Assembly: GCA_029204225.1 (NCBI GenBank)
Contig: CM055114.1
Location: forward strand, 11,997,113 to 12,061,112
DNA: 64,000 nt
Reading direction: 5' to 3'
Origin: Diphasiastrum complanatum
Taxonomy: Eukaryota; Streptophyta; Lycopodiopsida; Lycopodiales; Lycopodiaceae
The stretch's first letter is position 1; every line of letters begins with the position of its first letter. Shown here in pieces: positions 34,856 to 47,063 of the stretch. Below the pieces are notes generated by a model. It was not told where the DNA came from and did no database searches. It saw only the letters and a list, made by a program, of their open reading frames with translations. Made by a program: the position numbers and the translations under genes.

Positions 34856-35215
34856 TTTAGGCACCTTCGCCCTTTTCGCTCCTTAGTGAAAAATGTGACA
34901 CATTGGCCAAGTGGCCAGAATGCCTTAAAAATCATTTTTAAGGCACCTTCGTCTTTTTCTCCTTTTTTGCTACCTTTAAATCTAAGGCACCTTTGTCTTT
35001 TTCGCTGTCTTTAAGGCACCTTCGCCTTCTGCACTGCCTTCAGTGTAAGGCACTTTTTCGGCTTTTTCAGCTTTTTCGCCTTCTTCACTGCCTTAAGTGT
35101 AAGGCACTTTTTCGGCTTTTTCGCCTTCTTCGCTGCCTTGAATCTAAGGGCGCCTTAGGGCACCTTCAGGAGTTGCATACCTTCAGTCTAAGGGCACCTT
35201 CGGGTTTTTCGACTT
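34856..35215 (+). repeat. Irregular tandem repeats with AAGGCACCTTCG core
   Basis: AAGGCACCTTCGCC, AAGGCACTTTTTCGG and CTTTTTCGCC words alternate some ten times over 360 bp, with a higher-order unit near 55 bp in the middle (GTAAGGCACTTTTTCGGC twice). It abuts direct repeat R1 on its right. Open reading through it gives Phe/Leu/His-rich nonsense. Confidence 0.8.
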
Positions 35216-35526
35216 TTTCGCGTTTTGCTACATTGGCTGACCTACGTCGCCAACTTATCAGCAACCCTAAAACAGTTGGACAACCAAATATTCCAAAGGT
35301 GGTTGGCGGTTACCAACTTTTTACATATGAAAAGATTGGCGTAAATAACATTAAAGGCTTGTAAGATATTTTGTTTCTCGACACTTGTAAATCTATATAT
35401 TAGCCTATTCAAGCTATGTAAGTGTTAATTTTTTGAATTGAGCTAATTGAATTTCTCTTTCAATCAAAATTTTTATCTGTAGTCAGCTTTATCACGCTCA
35501 ACAAGCTAAAGTTATTACTTCAAGCT
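35190..35526 (+). repeat. Direct repeat R1 (partner at 49122-49461)
   Basis: Shares long near-identical blocks with 49122-49461, including GCTACATTGGCTGACCTACG, GGCGGTTACCAACTTT and AAGGCTTGTAAGATATTTTG. The content, a TATATATTAG box and a CT-rich stretch, is LTR-like. The repeat is broken at 35526 by the LTR of element D. It may be an LTR of the element that inserted into copia C. Confidence 0.75.
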
Positions 35527-36063
35527 TGTCATGTACTGCTAGTACATTAGTGTTTATCAATACATCAAAATATTCATTGTAAGCTTTGTAGGCCCAAAAG
35601 GAGCTATTAGCCTTAAGAACAAGGCGGTTCCCTCTTTAGGCCCTCCAAAGTAATTAATAAGGATAATAGGCCAACAAGGGCCCAATGTAGCCTAAATAGT
35701 ACTTAACAAGGGATAACTATCCCTCAAGATAGTTAAGTTTAGTTAAGTGAGAGCATTGTCTATAACTAGGCAAGAGACATCAATTTGTGAATCTTTTGGC
35801 TCATTTGCAAGTGAGAGCTTCTAGCTTCCTTGTGAATGTGAGCCATAAGGATCTCCATTGCTAGGTCTCATGTGCCCTATCCACATGAATCAATGCTCCA
35901 TTTCCATTGATTGTACTCTTTCTTTCATTGCTAATGTGATTCCATTGTGATCTCCATGTTTCTAGCTTTCTATTGATATGCTATCATGAATGTCTTGTTC
36001 TCCTCTTGCTTCTAGCTTTACTTCCATTGTAATTGCTATTAGTTTGGGATTTGGCACATGACA
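35527..36063 (+). repeat. 5' LTR of element D, 537 bp
   Basis: Ends TGTCATGT...ACATGACA form an 8-bp inverted terminal match. The right border is followed, after five bases, by a tRNA primer-binding site. A partial copy lies at 59072-59384 on the minus strand, where a polypurine tract precedes the TGTCATGT end, confirming the border. A small palindrome (ATGTACT-GC-TAGTACAT) lies just inside the left end. Confidence 0.85.
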
Positions 36064-36068
36064 TTTCT

Positions 36069-36080
36069 TGGTATCAGAGC
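36069..36080 (+). promoter_or_regulatory. Primer-binding site of element D
   Basis: TGGTATCAGAGC, complementary to initiator methionine tRNA, five bases inside the LTR. Confidence 0.9.
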
Positions 36081-36906
36081 ATAGATCCATGAATCATGAA
36101 GATTCTATGAAAATTCCATTAGATTTGATGAGTTTATTGTTTTTGTAGCTTTGTTTTTGCTAATTTTTAACTTTGAATTTTTAAGTTCTGTTCAGACGGA
36201 TTTTTAGCATTCAATATCTTATTTCATTATTAATTTAATTCAATAGCTTTGTAGAGCTTTGTTTAGCTTTAATTTGCACCAATTTTCAAGCCATTTGGAT
36301 AAGAGATGCAAAAGTTATTGCACTTTTTTCAAAAGCTGTCAAAATAGGTGACTAGAATTTTGCCTTTACTTGATTTGACTTTTTCAGATTTGATCTGAGT
36401 TTTTATTTCTAGTTTCTTTCCATAGGATTTTAGAGCATTGTTTTAGCTTTGATCTGATCCATATGGCAAGTCATTTGGATTAGTATCCAAAAAGTTATGA
36501 CAAATCTTGATTTGTAGCTCTAGTTTTGTTAGTTTTTCTTCCTTCAAAGTTTCAGCCCTGTTCTGTGATTAATTAGACCTATCAAATCATGTCCAATAAT
36601 TGATCTGATACTATAGCCTGATAGAGCTTGTTGTTAGCTTTTCAGGTACTAAGTTTGTGTGATTTGGATCAATATTGAAGAAGTTATGATCAAATTACTA
36701 GAGATGGGTCAGATTAGCCATAATCTTGGAAAAAATGTTTACAAGTGAGAGATAAGCACTTCAAATTTTCAGATTTGAAGTTTAGTTTTCTTTGTAATTT
36801 TTTTTCGCCTTTTTCATTTTGAAGTCTTATTAAAAAAAAACAGACCTAACCCTACCTACCAAAAGCCCTAACTTCTATGCGACCTAACCTGACCTAACCC
36901 TAATTC

Positions 36907-36908
<2 letters not shown>

Positions 36909-36945
<37 letters not shown>
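36909..36945 (+). repeat. (CT)n microsatellite of element D
   Basis: About 18 CT units directly after CCTAACCCTAATTCAC. The same position in element E has a much longer CT run. Confidence 0.9.
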
Positions 36946-36948
<3 letters not shown>

Positions 36949-37109
36949 GAGATCGCTGCCATCGTCATTTCTGCAGCCCCCGAGCCATGCCATGTGAATT
37001 TCTGCAGCCCCCGAGCCATGCCATGTGAATGTTTGAGGAGAAGAAATACTCGAATGTATGTGATGATGGTGTAGCCATCCTGTTCTTGGAACTCAAATCC
37101 CAACACACA

Positions 37110-37414
37110 GCGACATAAACACTAGAGCCCGTGTATGAATTTCCTGTCAGCTTGTTGTGAGATATATCAAGTGAACGAAGACGCTGCAGCTTACTAATTG
37201 GCCTCAGTGTATGGACACATGAAACAAGATACTGGCTCAAACTCAGGTGTACAAGAAATTGCAGTGCCTCCAGACCATCAAGCACCCTCAAATGGTCGTA
37301 ACTTAAATCCAACATCTGCAATGATAGTAATCTTTTCATGTAGCCAAGCTTGGACAAGGACAAACCATTCAGCCATAGAATTCCAATGTCACGACCTAAC
37401 ACTGACCCACGCAA
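37110..37414 (-). pseudogene. Captured leucine-rich-repeat gene fragment in element D
   Basis: Antisense to element D, an open frame gives LSLSKLGYMKRLLSLQMLDL, EALQFLVHLSLSQYLVS and ISKLQRLRSLDISHNKLTG. The LxxLxxLxLSxN spacing is that of leucine-rich repeats, about three to four units; LRR arrays serve as protein-binding surfaces. The flanking peptide has no LRR character. The frame has no stop across the LRR part, which suggests a rather recent capture. The source gene cannot be named from this much. Confidence 0.7.
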
Positions 37415-38335
37415 CCCAATCGACTGGCGTTCTTTTAACTGTTACCAGTTATCTGATCCACTCTCTCCCTCTTCCGTAGCCTTCCTGCGTCGTCTCATAC
37501 AGAATATTCCACAAAAGATTTTCTGCAAAATATTCCACTCCTTGCCTCACCTCTGTGCTCGGTAATAAAAATAAATAAAAATTTGACGGTTCCCAAGATC
37601 ATCCACGAGCACCAGAATGCACCATAGAAGTAACCGAGGAATTTTCTTTTGCTGTAAATTTTAAAATCTTCACGATCTTTTCTATTCTTCTTCGAGCACA
37701 AGAATGTTTTGTGGATTCCAAAAATTTATTGAATTCAATTTTGACTTTTCTTTAACCCCTTTCTTCTAAGTTGTTTATTTCATTTTATTCTCATTCTGTG
37801 ATTGTACATAACTTCCTTGTTTAAGCTCAGATCCCAGCGTTGTAAAAACAAAAAGTGATCAGAAAGAAGAGCTTGACACTGCTAGGTTATTAAAATCGTG
37901 TCATTACTACTTTTCAAATTTCTTTTAAGACCCCTTTTCTTGAGTCAGATTTTACGTGTTTTTATTAGTTATTTTTGAAGTTCCATATCTTTTCTATTTT
38001 GGCTCAGAATTCGAAGCTGTAAAAAGCAAAGTTGCTTGTGGTGACAAATTGAACACAACAGCTACTTCATTTTAATTTGTTACACTTTTCATTCACAACC
38101 ACTTTATTCTTCGAGGACTTCGAATTTTTAAGTGGGTGGAGAAGAGCAATTTTATTAGCTTGTAAAATATCATTCTGAATAAATTTCAGACGGTGAATTC
38201 ATAGTCCACAAGTCTTCACTAGTCATTAATGATGGACCGTTATAGTCAAAATATTCAATTTCCATCTACTGATGAAATGCAATCTGAAATCGTACATTAC
38301 AGCCTTGTATTTGACGGACAAACCTACTATATGAA

Positions 38336-38801
38336 TGTAAAGACCCTAAAGGATTGCCCCTAAGATGAGGATAGGAGAACACAATAAGAGAGACTATGGA
38401 GCCAAACCGCCCAACCAATCCTAGATCAAAACTGGATCTAGCCCATGTGAAGCAAGAGGAGAAGAGAGAAACTGGTAACCTAAACCCAATATGTCGACGA
38501 GAGAATCCCTACCTCATTATATAGAGAGTAGAGTCTTGTGCATGAAACCATGCAACCCCCATGCAAGTCAACTATAAATAGATCACATCTCTTCCTGCGG
38601 TCCTTTTGCCTATATCCGTCACATAGACATACAATACTCCATGTGTCTCAATTAGAGTGTATGGGTCCTCTCAAGATAATTAGTCACAAACAGGCCTTGA
38701 CATGGAATTAAATCTCGACGGGACCAATAATCTTGAACACTGGAGGACCGGTCTACCATATAAGGACTATTTCAGGTCCTTAATCAAATATGGCCATAAC
38801 A
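38336..38801 (-). repeat. LTR G1, 466 bp, minus orientation
   Basis: Similar over its length to 62998-63481. Minus-strand ends are TGTTATGGCC at 38801 and CTTTACA at 38336. A polypurine tract (AAGGAGGGAAGAA on the minus strand) lies just outside at 38802-38814, so this is a 3' LTR and the element body lies at higher coordinates. Confidence 0.8.
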
Positions 38802-40560
38802 TTCTTCCCTCCTTAAACTGCTTTAATCCTTAGAAGCTCCTCAAGACAGAAAAAAAAACTATAAAAACAGTTCCTTTAACTTTCAATATTAACCGAGAAA
38901 ATCATTATCTTAATCTGACTATCATATCAAACAAGTACTCAGAGAAAAACTGTTTCCAATCGTTAATCTCTGCTCAGGAGTAGAAACTTTGGTTTGAAAA
39001 AGTACACTAAGAGACAACTGGGTTACACTCAACACAAGTTAGTAACATCACCTTCACGTAAAACACTTACATGAACCAACTGAGTGAAATATTACCTAAC
39101 TTAGGAGATTAAAGTTAAAGAAAAAATAATAATAATAATTACAGTCTGAAATCATCACAAACTCTTGCAGACAATTCACAAAAAACTTCCAAGTACAACT
39201 ATCCTTAGAATCTAATTCTAGGATATGATAATTCATTCAACTAGAATCTCTAGGAGAATCATTAAGATATAGAATGATTAAACCTCTACTTTGAGTATCT
39301 CGGATACTCTTGAATCAAATGCACCTCTTTCTAGCATCAAATGCAAGAAAATAGCACCCATTCATCTCAATAGATTTGTGTGTCCCCTTTAATAACTAGA
39401 GATCCAATCAAAAGAAAAAGTATACTCAAGCATCTGCAAACCATAAACTGTAGTAGAATAGCATCCAATAGACTAATTAAATTCTCCACAAATAAAATAC
39501 TTATCTTGTGAGAATGTCTGTGAGATCCATAGGTACACAATTAAGAATCATCACAATTGCGAATAATCCTCTCACAATAATTAAGTATCTATTTATGATC
39601 CGTCAATCATAAATATTTAGATTTGTATGATTCGTCAATCATAATTTTCTGGAAGCCAAAATCATAATCATTAACAGGATACTAGAGTATATGTACAACA
39701 TAACTCAAATAAAAAAGTAAGAATCATTCCAAAATCTTTCCACTAAGAAAATACTGGATTTAGGATTATTCTTCATACAGGATTCTTTAACAGAAGTGCA
39801 AGATTCAAGGTCTATAAAGCACTGGTAATTAAAGACTGAATGCATACCTAAATGACAATCATCTTCAACTGCAAAAACTTCAGATTACAATCTAGAATCA
39901 AATCTAAATACCCAAAGTCCTGCTGAATATCAATTCAGATATTATTCTTGGATTCATTATGATTTGTTATCCAATTGAGCGCTCTGGGATACAACCACTA
40001 ATGTGCTGAGTCTATTCCTTAACTAAGGAATACTCTATCCCAAGAATACTGTATATCCAATGCACATAATTTTTACTGATGAACTAAAATGATTCACTAA
40101 TCATGCGTCTTACAAGCAATCTAAAAAAAAGCCATCAGTTTCTGGTGAATCCACATCACACTGATCGCAATTATACTAGTATGACACCACATTTAGATCC
40201 TTGCCCAAATCCCTGTGCGAAACTAATCAAATCTGGAGCTCAGGGAGCTCAACACAAAGTGCATCGAGGACAAATCAGGAGCTCAAAGGAGTTCCAAAGT
40301 CAAAAATCAGAAGCGACAAGGGACGAACATTTCACAGAAAGGCCTCTGTCACCAGTTAATAAGGTTCTTGGGTTTTACGTAAGCGATTTAAAATCTACAC
40401 TTTTCCTAGACAAAGTAATATTTTCAAACTATGTAATTTTTCAGTACAAAGAGTTGAGCCTCCGACTTGTGGTGTGCCAGCTTCAATGTTAATAAAAAGT
40501 GGCCAGTAAATTGAGTATTTTGCCAAGATCAAATGTGAAGAAACAAAGTGTTTTTGAATA
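38802..40560 (-). other. Internal DNA behind LTR G1; no coding seen
   Basis: About 1.7 kb of AT-rich sequence. The first several hundred bases are loosely similar to 63482-64000 behind LTR G2, so they belong to the same element. No pol motifs on either strand; the element may be non-autonomous or truncated. Confidence 0.5.
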
Positions 40561-40582
40561 CAAAGCCTTGCTAGCTTACGGC

Positions 40583-40680
40583 CCCTCGCCTGACGAACAT
40601 GTTCGCGAACTCGAACATCTGAAAACACGAAACATGAAGGGTTTCGTGAACACGAACGGTTCGCGAACATGAACGATCCA
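40583..40680. repeat. GTTCGCGAAC palindrome cluster
   Basis: GTTCGCGAAC occurs twice, with related GAACATGTTCG and TTCGTGAACACGAAC words between, all self-complementary or nearly so, in about 100 bases. It lies upstream of copia A. It could be a repeated binding site in the LTR of A, but the left end of that LTR was not found. Confidence 0.55.
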
Positions 40681-41539
40681 CAAACGAGATTCCCTTGCGG
40701 TCCTATACGAGAGAAAGGCGGACGAGGTAAACGAAACCAACGGTGGAAATGAAAACCATTCTGTCCTCACGCTCCAAGGAGTACCACCAGAGATCACGCA
40801 AGTACCAAAAGTACAGAGATCTGACCTATTGGCATGACGTCAGCAGATACTCCCTAGGTCGTGGCTAAACTGCCACTCTTGTAATTCTCTGGTTAGTTGT
40901 AGATGGTTAATCACTCTAATCTTAGATTTGCATAGAGAGACCGTACTTACTGAATAATACTTGACATATATCAGTAGGATACACAGTGTTTAACCAAGCA
41001 AGAAAGAACAAGAAGAAGTCTGATGCTAGTAAGCAATCAAGACGAACACAGACAGAAGCTCCGCCTGCGTGCGAGAAAATAATTCTGTCTAGGACCAGAA
41101 GGTCCAATTGTCCGCTAGTGAAACGAGACTACTACTCGTGAGAGAGCCGTGCTTCTCTCATGCCAATGCATTGCGTGGATTCGCATGCAGTGCCCTGAAG
41201 AAATCAGAAAAAATCAATATAGATTATTTTTCTGGTTGTGTCTGATCCTAGATGTCGAATGCTTATGCTGTTTATTTTAATATGTTTGAGTTTTCTTGTT
41301 CCCTTTGAATTCCGGACCTTGGTTGAAATGAAGTCGAATGCTATATTTAATTTTAAGAACGTAGATCAGTAGTACCTGACTACAATCCTCTGAAGGATTG
41401 TAAGAGTGTTTCAGTTGGCAGTGCCCAGCGAACGCATCTGAACTCCATCCGAATCTCGAAAGAGGGTCGCGAATGTTTCGTGAATTTTCTTCTCACGATT
41501 CTGATCATTCGTATCGGAGCACCGCTCGACTCCCAACAG

Positions 41540-41552
41540 TGGTATCAGAGCC
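41540..41552 (+). promoter_or_regulatory. Primer-binding site of copia A; LTR ends at 41538
   Basis: TGGTATCAGAGCC follows the LTR end CCCAACA after one base. The LTR start lies somewhere before about 41000 and could not be fixed because no second LTR survives. Confidence 0.85.
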
Positions 41553-41652
41553 ACCCTGTCATATTCTGACATAGCCGAGAAGCTAGCAGATCCAGGAGGC
41601 CAAGCATTCAGACAATCAATCAAATGACAAGAAAAACAGACTTCAAGAAGCA

Positions 41653-44600
41653 ATGGCTTCAATCAGCAACATGCAGAACAAGATTTGCACTATACTTAAT
41701 TCTTGAAGATCTAACTTTCTAGCCTAGAAAGTTAAGACATCTTTGATACTCAAGGGCAAAGGACTCTTCCCCTGGGTGGATGGCACAAAAGAAATGCCTA
41801 CGACAACAGGCAAGAAGCTACGCGAATGGAGGGAGAAAAACGACAAGGCAGTAGCCTTGCTATCATTTTCCATCGAAGATAGCCTTACACTTGACCTGGC
41901 TACACTCTCCAAAGCTAAGGAGATGTGGGATACGCTGCTCACAAGATTTCAGATGAAATCAAAAAGTCAGATTATGATGCTGGAAGATCAGCTGACAAAT
42001 CTGTAGTGGGATGAAAAAGACCTCACCTCTTTCGTGAGAAAGATGAAGGATCTGTTTCTATTACTACACAACTCAGGAGCAGAGAATGTAGTATCAGCTG
42101 AGAAGCAGCTCACATATCTGTTGAGAGCCTTACCCAAATCTTTCCAGATGACACAAACCCTGCTCGCAAAAGATCCTACCATGAACCTCAAAAAGGCGAT
42201 TGTCGAGATTCGAGAGGAAATCAAGGCCAGAGAGCATCTTGATCACAAATATGGTTCTGACCAGGCACTCTACAACAATAGAGAAAAATCAAAGAAATAG
42301 TTCAAGCCTAAGAGGGAGTCGAATCAGAGGCAGGATCGTGAGCAACAAGTAGAGGAGACCAGCAAAAGCAACTAGAAGAGCAAAGGGAGATCGAAACGAC
42401 AAGATGCCGACAAGAAGACCTGCACGAGATGCAGAAGAGATGGGCATATAGTAGATACCTGCTGGCTCAATCCCAAGATTGAGTGTATCCATTGCCATAA
42501 GAAGGGTCATGCAGCCATGGATTGCTGCCAGAACCCAAGAAACAGATCAGCACAGAACAGACAGGAGAACAACAATAGTTCTTCCTATGTCGAGGAGCCT
42601 GAGAGCTCAAAGATGGGCAAAGAAAGAACGAACAAAAATTGTTCGACCGCCTACATCTGTAAAGATGTGTGTGCAGCATCAATGTCTGACACACACGAGG
42701 TGATCCTGGATTCAGGAGCCATCTCGCACTTCGTGACATCAAGACGAATCATGTCTGATTTCAGAAGTGCAGATCCCCCAAGATTCATAGTTCTTGGAGA
42801 TGGATCCAGACATCAAGTGAACGGTATTGGTTCACTCTAGCTCAGCACCAACGGTAGAGACAGACGACTTGAAGACGTTCTATTCGTGCCAACTCTGCAG
42901 CAAGACTTGCTCTTTGTAGCAAAAATAGCAGATGCAGGGATGCGTGTGATGTTTTCTAACGAAACATGCAACGTGATTGATCAGCACCAGCACTCTCATT
43001 GCTCAACGCAGAAGGAAAGAGAACCTATATCATCTGAAGGTACGCCTACTTGCAGATCAGGTGCATCAGACTCATGACGACTCGCTAGACACTTTGTGAC
43101 ACAGAAGACTCTGCCACATGAACTCAATGGCACTCTACCAAGCAAGTCATCATAGAGCAATAATAGGGGTTAGCATCTTGAATGCAACCAATTCGGCCAC
43201 CTGTGATGCATGTTTGAAAGGCAAGATGTCATGCACACCATTCGTCAAAGACTCCTACAGAACGACAAAGATTCTGGAGCTGGTGCACTCTGACATCTGC
43301 GATCCATTCGACGTGATCTCAGTAGGAGGTTCAAAATACTATATAACCTTCATTGTTGATTAGAGCAGGTTTGTCAGAGTGTATTTTATTCAGAATAAAT
43401 CTGAAGCACTTGATAAATTCACAGAATATGTGAATTGGACTGAGAGATGCACAGGCAGCAAGGTGAAGCAGATCAGAACAGATTGAGGTGGCGAATATAT
43501 CTCGAATCGCTTCATTGACTTCTGCAATGATCATGGCATCATTCACAGAAGAACTGCAGCCTACACACCGCAGCACAATGGTGTTGCTGAACGAAAGAAC
43601 AGGACTCTAATGGAAGCAGCCAAATGCATGATGGCCTATTCGAAAGCTCCAAGGGCATTGTGGGCTGAAGCAGTAACTACAGTCGCATACATCTAGAATA
43701 GGACAGGTAAATCCGATGTTCCTCACACGACACCACATGAGCTATGGTGGGGTAGAAAGGCCAACCTATCTCACGTCAAAATATTTGGCTATGCAGCATA
43801 TGCACATATTCCTGATAAGCTTCGCAAGAAGCTTGATGAGAAAGCCGAGAAAGGATTTCTGGTAGGTTATGACAATAATTCGTCATACTACAGAATCTAC
43901 ATGCCAGACACAAACACTATGAAAACAGTGAGGGATGTCAAATTCGACGAGAGCAGGACAATGGCCAACGAAGACCATGTTAGCTATAAAGTTCTGGAAA
44001 GACAGTACTATGACCAGAGGACAAACACAAAAACGAAGATTTTCGAGTCGCCTCCCATTTGAGCGGCGAATCAGAAGAAGAAATATTCGAGAGGCAACCT
44101 GCCGCCGCAATTCTTGTAAACCAAGATGGTTCCGGACCGAGCAGAGTAGACAAGGGCAAAGGCATAGCTGTTCTGGGAGGATCTCCTAGAAGGTCGACAA
44201 GACCACAAAGAGCGCCAGCAAGATTTGTGCCAGCCAGCTCAGCTTTCACATCAAAGAATTCTGCGGGTTCAGTGGCGAACCGCAGACATTTGAGGAGGCG
44301 ATTGAAGGTCCAAAAAAGGACAAATGGATCCAAGCCATGAACGAAGAGATGGAGTCTATGAGGAAGAACCAGGTATGGACGTTGGAGCCATTACCTCATA
44401 AGCATAAGACTGTCAAATGCAAAAGGGTTTTCAAACTCAAATATGGACCAGACGGGAGTGTGACGAAATACAAGGCAAGACTGGTAGCGAAGGGTTTCTC
44501 TCAGAGATACGGTATTTACTATTCTGAAACCTTCTCTCCTGTCATCAAACATTCGTCCCTACGTCTGTTGTTTGCATATGCAGCAGCTTATGACTCAGGA

Positions 44601-44812
44601 TCCACATTGTGGACAAGAAGACAGCCTTCTTGCATGGCGAATTAGACGAAGAGGTCTACATGGATCAACCCCCAGGATTTGTCTCGAATTCACTTCCTGA
44701 CTTTGTATGCAAAATGCATAGAACCATCTACGATCTGAAGCAATAAGCCCGACAATGGTACAAGAAGAAGGATCAGGCCCTGAAATCATTGGAATTCAAG
44801 CTTCTGTTGGCT
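41653..44812 (+). pseudogene. Copia element A gag-pol, 5' and middle part
   Basis: The gag ATG at 41653 starts MASISNMQNKICTIL and meets stops within 25 codons. Gag helical text and two CCHC knuckles follow (CTRCRRDGHIVDTC and CIHCHKKGHAAMDC). Then protease with LDSGAISHFV; a pre-integrase HMNSMAL/CDACLKGKM segment; integrase core with ELVHSDICDP, a RTD*GGEYIS block carrying a stop, and PQQNGVAERKNRTL; and RT from WTLEPLPHKHKTVKCKRVFK to LEFKLL. At least eight stops and several frameshifts show old decay. The RT breaks at about 44812, at the edge of copia B, and resumes at 48541 without its YVDD block. Confidence 0.9.
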
Positions 44813-47063
44813 GACATCATGCTCTACTTGCATTGCATCTCTCCAAACTTTAGATCTATATGCTTCTTCTAAAGATGATGGTTTTTCAAGCAATGTAGCT
44901 AAGAAAGAGTAAGAGGTAGAAGATGTAGAGTCTTCCTTTTGCTTTCCCTTGTCTGCATAGCTGAGCCTTGAGGGCTCGGCCTTGCTTCTTGATGATCTTC
45001 TCGGCCCCCTTTGACTCGGATCCTTGTCTCCATCCTCGGGTTTGTCAAGATCCTCCTCAAGTCTGTCAAGATCTTCAATGTACAATGGGTTAGATCCATT
45101 AGACAAGCTCTTAGCAAATTGTGACTCATCAAAAAGTACATCCTTGCTTACCTTTACTTTCTTGGATATAGGATCATATATCCTATAGCCCTTGCTATTT
45201 TCTCCATAGCCAACAAAAATCCCTTTGAAGGAGGTAGCATCTTCCTTCCTTCTTGTCTCCAAAGTACACAAGAAATTAGCACATGTTATAGCTTCTCCCC
45301 AAAATGAGATGGGAAGTGATGCATCAAGTCTTAAAGACTTTGCACACTCACATAGACTCCTATTTTTCCTCTCGACCATCCCATTTTGTTGGGGGGTGTA
45401 GGAACAAGTGTATTGCAATTTAATGCCATTGATCTCACAAAAGTCTTTCATTTTATTGGAGGTGTACTCTCCTCCATTATCACATCTTAGTGCTTTGATG
45501 GAAGTACTAAGTTGCTTTTCTACTAGAGACTTGAACTTCATAAACAAGACTTTTCTTTGATAATAACTCAATCCATGTGAATCTAGTACAATCATCTATA
45601 AAACTTACATACATCAAGGCACCTCCATTACTTGCATGTGAAAAACTATGTACATCAGAATGTATGAGATCCAAGGGAGAGGTAGATCTTGATGAAGATC
45701 TCTTGTAAGAAGATTTGTGTGACTTTGCAAGGCCACATGCCTCACACATCTTTCCACACTTCTTGAAAGCTCTTGGTAGGCCGAGAGCTAGTTCCTTGCT
45801 TGCCATTGACTCCATAGATTGAAGATTAGGATGGCCTAATCTCTTATGCCAAAGCTCCACTTGAGATAGCTCCTCCCTATCCAAGTTCACACTTTCATTT
45901 GCAACATTAGCATCCAACTTGAAAAGTCTACCTTGCTTAATGCCACTAGCTATGCACTTATCATTTCTCAAGATGGAATAAACTCCATTCTTGAAATGTA
46001 CATCTAGTCCATTGTCCATTAATTGTCCTACACTAAGCAAGTTTCTTGAAATGGTAGAAACATACAAAACATTATCTAGACCTATCCTTTTAGATGTGCC
46101 TAAGCAAAGAGGAATAGATCCTATGCCAACTATCTTGCATGCTTGATCACTTGCAGTGTATATTGACTTCTTAGAGTCATTACAAGATAGAAGAGTAGAG
46201 AAATAATGCTTGTTAAAAGACATGTGGGAACTAGCCCCACTATCTATCCACGATGTGTCTTGACTTGAAGTTGGTGTAGATGCAACCATCAAGGATGTGT
46301 TGAATCCATCATCATCTTCTTTCTCTTGAGCAATGTTCCCTTGATCTCCATTGGCTTGTTGATTCTTCTTCAAGTAGCATTTCGAGGCAAAGTGTCCTTT
46401 CTTCCCACAAAAGAAACACTTGAGCTTTGCCTTGTTCTTCACCTTGCCTTTGGAAGTAGAACCTCCATTCTTCATCTCGGCCTCCTTGCCTTGATTCTTC
46501 TTCTCCTCGGCCACAAGAACATTGTGCAACTTTTCAATGGATGGAAGAGTGTCTTGAATAGCAAATGATTGGACTAAGTTGGTGAACTCATCACCTAGGC
46601 CATTCAAAATGATTTGTACTAGCTCTTGATCTTGGATCTTCTCTCCTATTGCACTTAATTCCTTGTTAAAAGATTTGATTCTAAGGACATACTCTTGTCC
46701 ACTCTCTCCACTTCCTTTCATGCTTTGGAAAACTTGATTTCTTAGCATGAGGATTCTTGAAGTATTATTGGATTCATAGATGCTCTTTAATGAATCCCAA
46801 GCCTCTTTGGATGAGGCACAAGAAGACACCTCTTTTAAGAGGTCATTGCATACATTCAACTTTATGCAATGTAGTGCTAATCTTGCTCTCTTCTTGTATT
46901 TGGTTTGTTCTTGGGGAGCTCGAGGCTCTTCCTCAACTCCTAGAACTATATCAAAGAGATCATGGATCACTAGGAGTGATTCCATTCTCACTTTCCAAAT
47001 GGAATAATTTGTGGAAGTGAGTCACTCACTTGATTCCAACAAATATCCACCCATGGATGACAT
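44813..47063 (-). pseudogene. Copia B gag-protease-integrase
   Basis: The gag ATG lies at 47063; a TGA follows after 13 codons, then the frame is open from SIWKVRMESLLVIHDLFD to about 45545. Gag has the copia UBN2-like helical region and one CCHC knuckle (CFFCGKKGHFASKC). Protease: WIDSGASSHMSF. Pre-integrase: LWHKRLGHPNLQSM and CEACGLAKSHKS. Integrase carries all three acidic residues, in FIDDCTRFTW, RCDNGGEYTS and QQNGMVERKNRSL, but a frameshift near 45545 splits the first from the others. An acidic/basic linker follows, and the text stops at VWRDAM, just where RT would begin. Confidence 0.9.

Larger units (their letters stand above)
36081..38335 (+). mobile_element. Element D internal leader, homologous to element E
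   Basis: No gag or pol. From about 36286 it is similar to element E at 56042 onward, starting TTCAAGCCATTTGGATAAGA. Both then carry a CCCTAACY-rich stretch, a CT microsatellite, an antisense host-gene fragment, and a homologous right part from about 37650 to 38325 (partner about 57950-58960) containing GCTTGTGGTGACAAATTG. The internal gene pieces differ between copies. This is the organisation of a non-autonomous LTR element with captured host sequence. Confidence 0.7.

Noticed and set aside
36900-37106. Arg/Glu repeat protein on the minus strand
   Set aside because: Translation of the (CT)n microsatellite.
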